Of a stretch of DNA of 64,000 nt, positions 60,120 through 64,000 are shown in pieces. The notes beneath the pieces were generated by a model, which was not told the DNA's origin, made no database searches, and saw nothing but the letters and a program-made list of their open reading frames with translations. The DNA is from CAKZLS01 sp963771545 (GTDB lineage Bacteria; Pseudomonadota; Alphaproteobacteria; Rhodospirillales; Defluviicoccaceae). Position 1 is the first letter of the stretch, and each line of letters begins with the position of its first letter. The stretch covers positions 930,001 through 994,000 of the forward strand of contig CAVYTX010000002.1 in assembly GCA_963771545.1 (NCBI GenBank). Direction: 5' to 3'. Position numbers and translations under genes: made by a program.

Positions 60120-61757
60120 CTAGCGGTCCACGCCTCCGGCGCGGCGCCGGGAGCGTGCCTGGTAGGCGACCGTGCCGGCCAGGATGAAATTCACGGCCGT
60201 CCACGCCAGCGCCTGATGATTGGCGAACCCCTCGATCAGGGCGATCAAAACCCCGCCCGCGGCAAGAACCCAGGCCAACAGGATTTCCTCGCGCATATCG
60301 GCCGCGCGGCGTTCCCGCCGGCGGAAGACGAGAACAGCAAACGCCAATGCCGGCACGGCATAGACGGCGACCGGGAAATCGCGATACCGGGCGTCGAAGA
60401 CCAGCCCCAGCGTAACCACGGCCGCGCCGAATAGCGTCAGGGCCCGGACCAGGCCGAGCGCGGGATCGAGCCCTCGGAATCTCCGGAATGCTCTTGAACG
60501 AAGCGCCGCGAGGATGTCGCATATCGGCAGGATCTCCGGCCTGTCTTCGTTACTCCCGCCGTCCTTGACGAACGCTGTGACAATCAAGGCGAAGGCCGCT
60601 GCTCCCAGACCCCAGCGGGCCAACCCGACCGCCCAGTCGACAACGGTTATGCTCGTCACCAACACGTTGACCATGGCCACCACGAAAGCGCACGCGGCGG
60701 CGTGCGACGCAAAAGAAAGAGCCACCCAGCCGCCGGGCCGTATCCGTTTCCTCGACGCCAGAACCAACAACAGAGGAAGGACGGCGATGGCGCCGGACCA
60801 CGCCAGATGCACGCGCCACGACGGGTCGTTACTGACCGGTCCCGTCAGGGGCACTTTTGCCTCGCGCGGCTCGGAGAACAGTCCCCAATACCCTCCCACT
60901 GTTCCTTCATTGGCGCGCTTCCATGGCTGATCGAAGGCCTCGATGAGGTTGAGGCCCATGGACTCCGATCGCGCGAGATCGAGAAGAGAACGAACGAACC
61001 GCGCCTGATTGACCGGGCTCGGCAGCGCCTCGCCGCGCATGCGGCCCGCGCTGGGCCAGCCCGATTCGCCAACGAACACCCGCTTGTCCGGAAAGACCTC
61101 CCTCGCCCGCCGCCACATGGCCCGCACCCGCTCCATGGTGTCGTCGACGCCGACGGGATCATCGTCCCAATAGGGCAGTATATGAATGGTCACGAAGTCA
61201 ACGCTATCGGCCACCGCGCGGTGACGGAACCAGAACTCCCAGACATCGGCGTACGTGACCGGCACCGACACCGACCCGCGCGCCTTGCGCAGCAGCTCGA
61301 CCAGCTTCCGCTCGGGCAAATCCCGGCGCAGCAGCACCTCGTTGCCCACCACCAGCGCCGACACCGTATCCGGAAATCGGTTGGCCACGTCAATGGCGAG
61401 GTCGAGTTGCCGGGCATTGTCCAGCGCGTCGGCACTGATCCAGGCGCCCAGCATGACGGTCATGCCGAAACGCTGGGCGATCTCCGGAACCCGATCCAAG
61501 CCCTGCCCAACGCCATAGGTGCGCACGCAGCGGGTAAACCTCGATAGCACCCGCAGGTCTAGTTCGATTTGCTCCACGGGGATCACCAGCGTCTCGTCCA
61601 TGGCCGATTGGTCCCCGCGATACGGTGCGAACGAGAGGCATGGGAAGACCTTCGTCGGGGCGTCGGGGAGCGCCACCGGCCGGCCCTGCCACCACCAAAA
61701 GGCGGCTGTCGCCGCGAGAGCAACGAACCAAGCGGGGAAGACGAACCAACGCGACAT
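60120..61757 (-). CDS. GH17-type glucan synthase/transferase-like membrane protein
   Basis: A 545-aa protein with an N-terminal membrane anchor, a glycoside hydrolase family 17-like domain (residues ~35-310) and about seven C-terminal membrane helices. The two catalytic glutamates are in VVGNEVLLRR and VGESGWPSAG. This architecture resembles NdvC-like proteins of rhizobia, linked to beta-1,6 branching of cyclic or periplasmic glucans. The TAG stop lies in the CTAG at the edge of element C. Function in glucan synthesis is inferred. Confidence 0.85.
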   Translation of the reverse strand: MSRWFVFPAWFVALAATAAFWWWQGRPVALPDAPTKVFPCLSFAPYRGDQSAMDETLVIPVEQIELDLRVLSRFTRCVRTYGVGQGLDRVPEIAQRFGMTVMLGAWISADALDNARQLDLAIDVANRFPDTVSALVVGNEVLLRRDLPERKLVELLRKARGSVSVPVTYADVWEFWFRHRAVADSVDFVTIHILPYWDDDPVGVDDTMERVRAMWRRAREVFPDKRVFVGESGWPSAGRMRGEALPSPVNQARFVRSLLDLARSESMGLNLIEAFDQPWKRANEGTVGGYWGLFSEPREAKVPLTGPVSNDPSWRVHLAWSGAIAVLPLLLVLASRKRIRPGGWVALSFASHAAACAFVVAMVNVLVTSITVVDWAVGLARWGLGAAAFALIVTAFVKDGGSNEDRPEILPICDILAALRSRAFRRFRGLDPALGLVRALTLFGAAVVTLGLVFDARYRDFPVAVYAVPALAFAVLVFRRRERRAADMREEILLAWVLAAGGVLIALIEGFANHQALAWTAVNFILAGTVAYQARSRRRAGGVDR

Positions 61758-62075
61758 GCTTAATCCAGGTTGGTGACGGTCATGGAGCGGCGATGGAGCC
61801 GATGCCGCCTGGCGTCCGTGTTTTCTACTCCGTAGCGCGGCGGTTCGCCAGCGCGCGCAACCTTGAACGTTCGGTTAATGAAACAAAACAGAGAACGAAT
61901 CGCTAACGCAGGGGAGCGAAAAATTCTGCTCGTGGATTGCCGATCCTAATGATTTTCACGGTTCGGTACGCCAAAAAAATGCTCACTTGGTTGAACTCCC
62001 GGTTCATTTATGAGAAAATTTTGGATCGGAACAAGAAGGAGAACATCACAGAAACCAGAGAAAGGGAGAACCACA
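61758..62075. other. 318-base region without a gene
   Basis: Upstream of the GH17-like gene on the minus strand and of the small 51-aa gene on the plus strand. The central part is A-rich and probably holds both promoters. No hairpin or RNA gene was recognised. Confidence 0.45.
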
Positions 62076-62231
62076 ATGTTCGGACTTTTCAAGAAAAGCG
62101 ACAAACCGAAGGTCGACGCGGCCGAGATCGAGCGCCAAGAGCGAGAGCAGCGGAAGAAAGAATTGGCGGCGCAGATGAAACAAACCCTCCAGTCCGAAAA
62201 ACAAAGCGAGACGACTGCACAAAAAGACTGA
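62076..62231 (+). CDS. 51-aa charged hypothetical protein
   Basis: Starts MFGLFKKSDKPKVDAAEIER at ATG 62076 with GGGAG eight bases upstream, and consists almost entirely of K, E, Q, R and A in a long predicted helix (coiled-coil-like). The first residues are amphipathic. A rho-independent terminator follows 65 bp later, which supports a real short transcript. No family recognised. Confidence 0.6.
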   Translation: MFGLFKKSDKPKVDAAEIERQEREQRKKELAAQMKQTLQSEKQSETTAQKD

Positions 62232-62739
62232 TGGTTTCGCGGTGAACGCTTAAAGGGGTGTCACCTCTTGGCTGGCAATCGATAATCTCCATTATGCCCC
62301 GCCTCTTTTTCGCGGGGCGTTTTTTGAGCGTTGGCAAATTGTGAAACGAGACGGAAGTTGATCATCCAGCGGCCGCTTTCTGTAAAACGCTCCAAGACTT
62401 TCTTGCCGATGCGGCCGGCCGGCAACGAGAACAAAAAACAAACGTAAGGCAACGGATTTAACCGCGAGCAGGTAAATCGAAACAGCCGCTCGCCAGCTAA
62501 GAATCAGCGAAGAAATTTCGATACTGGTACGATAATCGAGGTCAAGCGGGATCGTCGCGCGGGAGGATGCGGTTTTCGCTAGGGCCATGAACCGGGCTCG
62601 GCCATGGAAATAAAATCGCAAATATGCTGGCGATGGATGGTACCGTGGCGGTCCCCTTCAGCCGTCGCGAAAGGACGAGAGCAAACACGCGCCGAATGAA
62701 CGGTTAACCACTTTCACTCCACGGGACGAGGGAACCGCG
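62232..62739. other. 508-base region without a recognised gene
   Basis: Apart from the terminator at 62296-62325 I see nothing: open frames in it are Arg/Ser-rich and lack ribosome sites. The last ~100 bases should contain the lactate dehydrogenase promoter. Confidence 0.45.
62296..62325 (+). terminator. Rho-independent terminator
   Basis: GCCCCGC (62296-62302) pairs with GCGGGGC (62312-62318) and is followed by GTTTTTT. It ends the transcript of the 51-aa gene. Confidence 0.88.
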
Positions 62740-63675
62740 ATGAAGATCGGGATTGTCGGAGCCGGCATGGTGGGCAGTTCGGCCGCCTTTGCAATGGCGC
62801 TCCACGGAATCGGAACCGAAATCGTTTTGATCGATCTGGATCACAAGCGGGCGTTGGCGCACGCGCAGGACGTCTCCCATGCGACACCCTTCGCATCCTC
62901 GGTGATCGTGCGTGCCGGCGACTATCCGGACCTCGATGGCGCCCAGGTGGTGATTTTGTCCGCGGGCGTCGGCCAGGCGCCTGGAGAAACCCGCCTGCAA
63001 CTCCTTGAACGCAACGCGGTGGTTTTCAAGAACGTTATCGGCGGCGTACTGGACGCGGCGCCGGACGCAATCCTTCTGGTGGCGGCAAATCCCGTCGATG
63101 TGATGACGCAGATTTCCACCCGCATTTCCGGTTTGCCGGCGGGGCGGGTCATCGGCTCGGGAACGATCCTGGATAGCGCTCGCTTTCGGAGCTTGCTCGG
63201 CGCCCACCTGGGCATTTCCCCCAGGTCCGTTCATGCCTACGTGCTCGGGGAGCACGGAGACAGCGAGGTCCTAGCGTGGTCGAGCGCCATGGCCGGCACC
63301 ACGCCCATCTCCTCTTTCGCCGCTCAAGTCCGCGCGCCGCTGACCGAGGCGGTCCGCGCGCAAATCGACGACGGCGTTCGCAACGCCGCGTACACCATCA
63401 TCGAAGGCAAGGGAGCGACGTATTACGGAATCGGCGCTGGGCTAGCTCGCATCGTTAAGGCCATTGGCGACAACGAGCAAAGTGTGTGGAGTGTCGCCAT
63501 CGCCACGCCCGAGGTCGAGGGGGTCACCGACGTCGCCCTTTCCATTCCCCGGGTTATCGGCGCGCGGGGTGTCGTGGCCGATCTCTTTCCCGACCTCAAT
63601 CCGGGCGAGCACGAGGCCCTGCGGCGCAGCGCCGAAATCCTCAAGCAAGCGGCCGACTCGGTTTCGATAATGTGA
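62740..63675 (+). CDS. ldh: L-lactate dehydrogenase
   Basis: A 311-aa NAD-dependent enzyme interconverting pyruvate and L-lactate. The cofactor motif is IGIVGAGMVGSSAAFAM; the specificity loop reads GVGQAPGETRLQLL, with Gln where malate dehydrogenases have Arg, so lactate is favoured. VAANPVDVMT, GSGTILDSARFR and the catalytic His in LGEHGDSEV are present. The ATG at 62740 follows GAGGG. A repeat relic lies directly after its stop. Confidence 0.92.
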   Translation: MKIGIVGAGMVGSSAAFAMALHGIGTEIVLIDLDHKRALAHAQDVSHATPFASSVIVRAGDYPDLDGAQVVILSAGVGQAPGETRLQLLERNAVVFKNVIGGVLDAAPDAILLVAANPVDVMTQISTRISGLPAGRVIGSGTILDSARFRSLLGAHLGISPRSVHAYVLGEHGDSEVLAWSSAMAGTTPISSFAAQVRAPLTEAVRAQIDDGVRNAAYTIIEGKGATYYGIGAGLARIVKAIGDNEQSVWSVAIATPEVEGVTDVALSIPRVIGARGVVADLFPDLNPGEHEALRRSAEILKQAADSVSIM

Positions 63676-63681
63676 ACAATA

Positions 63682-63710
63682 TCACCGGTCGTTGATAATG
63701 ACCGTTGATA
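63682..63710. repeat. Solo terminal-repeat relic related to element B
   Basis: CCGGTCGTTGATAATGAC matches the terminal inverted repeat of element B closely (18 of 21 bases from 63682), followed by CCGTTGATA, which resembles its outer end. The interior hairpins are missing, so it looks like a deletion remnant between the ldh gene and the next gene. Confidence 0.5.
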
Positions 63711-63725
63711 CCCGGCCCATTGGCG

Positions 63726-64000
63726 TTATTTCGTTCGCGCGTCAAGAACCGCCCGTGCCGGGTCCTTGGTTTCGATGTTGAACCAGCCCCGTAGCAAGGG
63801 ATCCAAGCGCCGAGTGCGAGCGTCGTCCATTGACTCGAGAGTTTCCAAGCGGAGTTGCGCCTTGACCTCGGCGAAGGTCCCCGGCGGGATTTTCGCGTAA
63901 TCCTCCGCGACCGCGACCGCGCGATCGAACACCGCCGCAGCGTCCACGACCTCATCGACAATGCCCATGCGTTCGGCGGCCTCGGCGGCGAACTTATTGC
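63726..64000 (-). CDS. Enoyl-CoA hydratase/isomerase family protein, C-terminal part
   Basis: The frame enters from the right edge and ends at 63726, giving the last ~90 residues: KFAAEAAERMGIVDEVVDAA, then AEDYAKIPPGTFAEVKAQLR and a helical tail. This is the typical C-terminus of crotonase-fold proteins (GLVDEVV, then PPxA...K). The N-terminal active-site region lies outside the window, so the reaction cannot be judged. Confidence 0.8.
   Translation of the reverse strand, partial: NKFAAEAAERMGIVDEVVDAAAVFDRAVAVAEDYAKIPPGTFAEVKAQLRLETLESMDDARTRRLDPLLRGWFNIETKDPARAVLDARTK

Noticed and set aside
62292..62621. 109-codon minus-strand frame near 62.4 kb
   Set aside because: Arg/Ser-rich, overlaps the terminator hairpin and lacks a ribosome site.
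1..64000. CRISPR array
   Set aside because: No run of regularly spaced direct repeats was seen anywhere; the repeated sequences are inverted-repeat elements.

Overview
The window is GC-rich with dense, tightly packed operons and looks like a chromosomal segment of an alphaproteobacterium. The clues are the DUF2849-CysI-DUF934-CysH sulfur operon, the rplM-rpsI-argC order, a glnB-glnA pair behind a sigma-54-type promoter, a SinR-like XRE regulator and a rhizobial-type glycerol substrate-binding protein. I cannot name the genus; a Rhodospirillales or Rhizobiales relative is a guess.

Layout. (1) 0.3-13.4 kb is a formate dehydrogenase island: fdhD, a WD40/cytochrome c hybrid, the membrane-anchored Mo/W enzyme (alpha, beta, gamma subunits), a small Tat protein, a TorD-like chaperone, DUF3305/DUF3306, a multi-cluster ferredoxin and two conserved unknowns (DUF6352, DUF6494). 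(2) 13.4-16.8 kb holds small exported or membrane proteins, a fatty-acid desaturase and a NicO-type metal permease. (3) 16.9-23.1 kb is a five-gene operon behind a perfect CRP-type palindrome: a COX/alpha-dioxygenase-like haem protein that keeps the catalytic Tyr, a 300-aa protein with a possible P450-like C-terminus, an Old Yellow Enzyme homologue, a RoxA-like dihaem cytochrome c and a small membrane protein. This is the best candidate for an undescribed pathway, possibly a bacterial oxylipin-like system. (4) 23.9-30.9 kb is the glycerol locus (glpF, glpD, glpK, substrate-binding protein, glpR) with two candidate GlpR operators. (5) 31-39.3 kb has tRNA-His, an aminotransferase, glnB-glnA, the assimilatory sulfate operon and a CBS protein. 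(6) 39.3-40.9 kb holds a MITE-like element and an intact ISAs1-family insertion with a perfect 10-bp target duplication. (7) 41-56.4 kb is mostly housekeeping: parE, an SDR, argC, rpsI, rplM, bacteriohaemerythrin, acyl-CoA genes, metY, an MFS transporter, an XRE regulator, a subtilase, a fused SpmAB protein and a TackOD1 zinc-ribbon protein. (8) 56.5-64 kb has small unknown genes, a cupin gene split by a second MITE-like element, a PHA depolymerase, a third element between two convergent genes, a GH17/glucan synthase-like protein, L-lactate dehydrogenase and the end of an enoyl-CoA hydratase.

Genome decay and mobility are visible at several scales. The histidine phosphatase is frameshifted at a C4 run, the DUF2270 gene has lost a central segment and its frame, and the cupin gene carries both an element insertion and a frameshift. 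Three structured elements of 136-270 bp belong to two terminal-repeat families that share an internal architecture; one is explained as a deletion of the other type between 7-bp direct repeats. A well-supported 30-aa membrane microprotein gene lies at 57.6 kb.

All family assignments come from motifs and remembered family features; no database search was possible.
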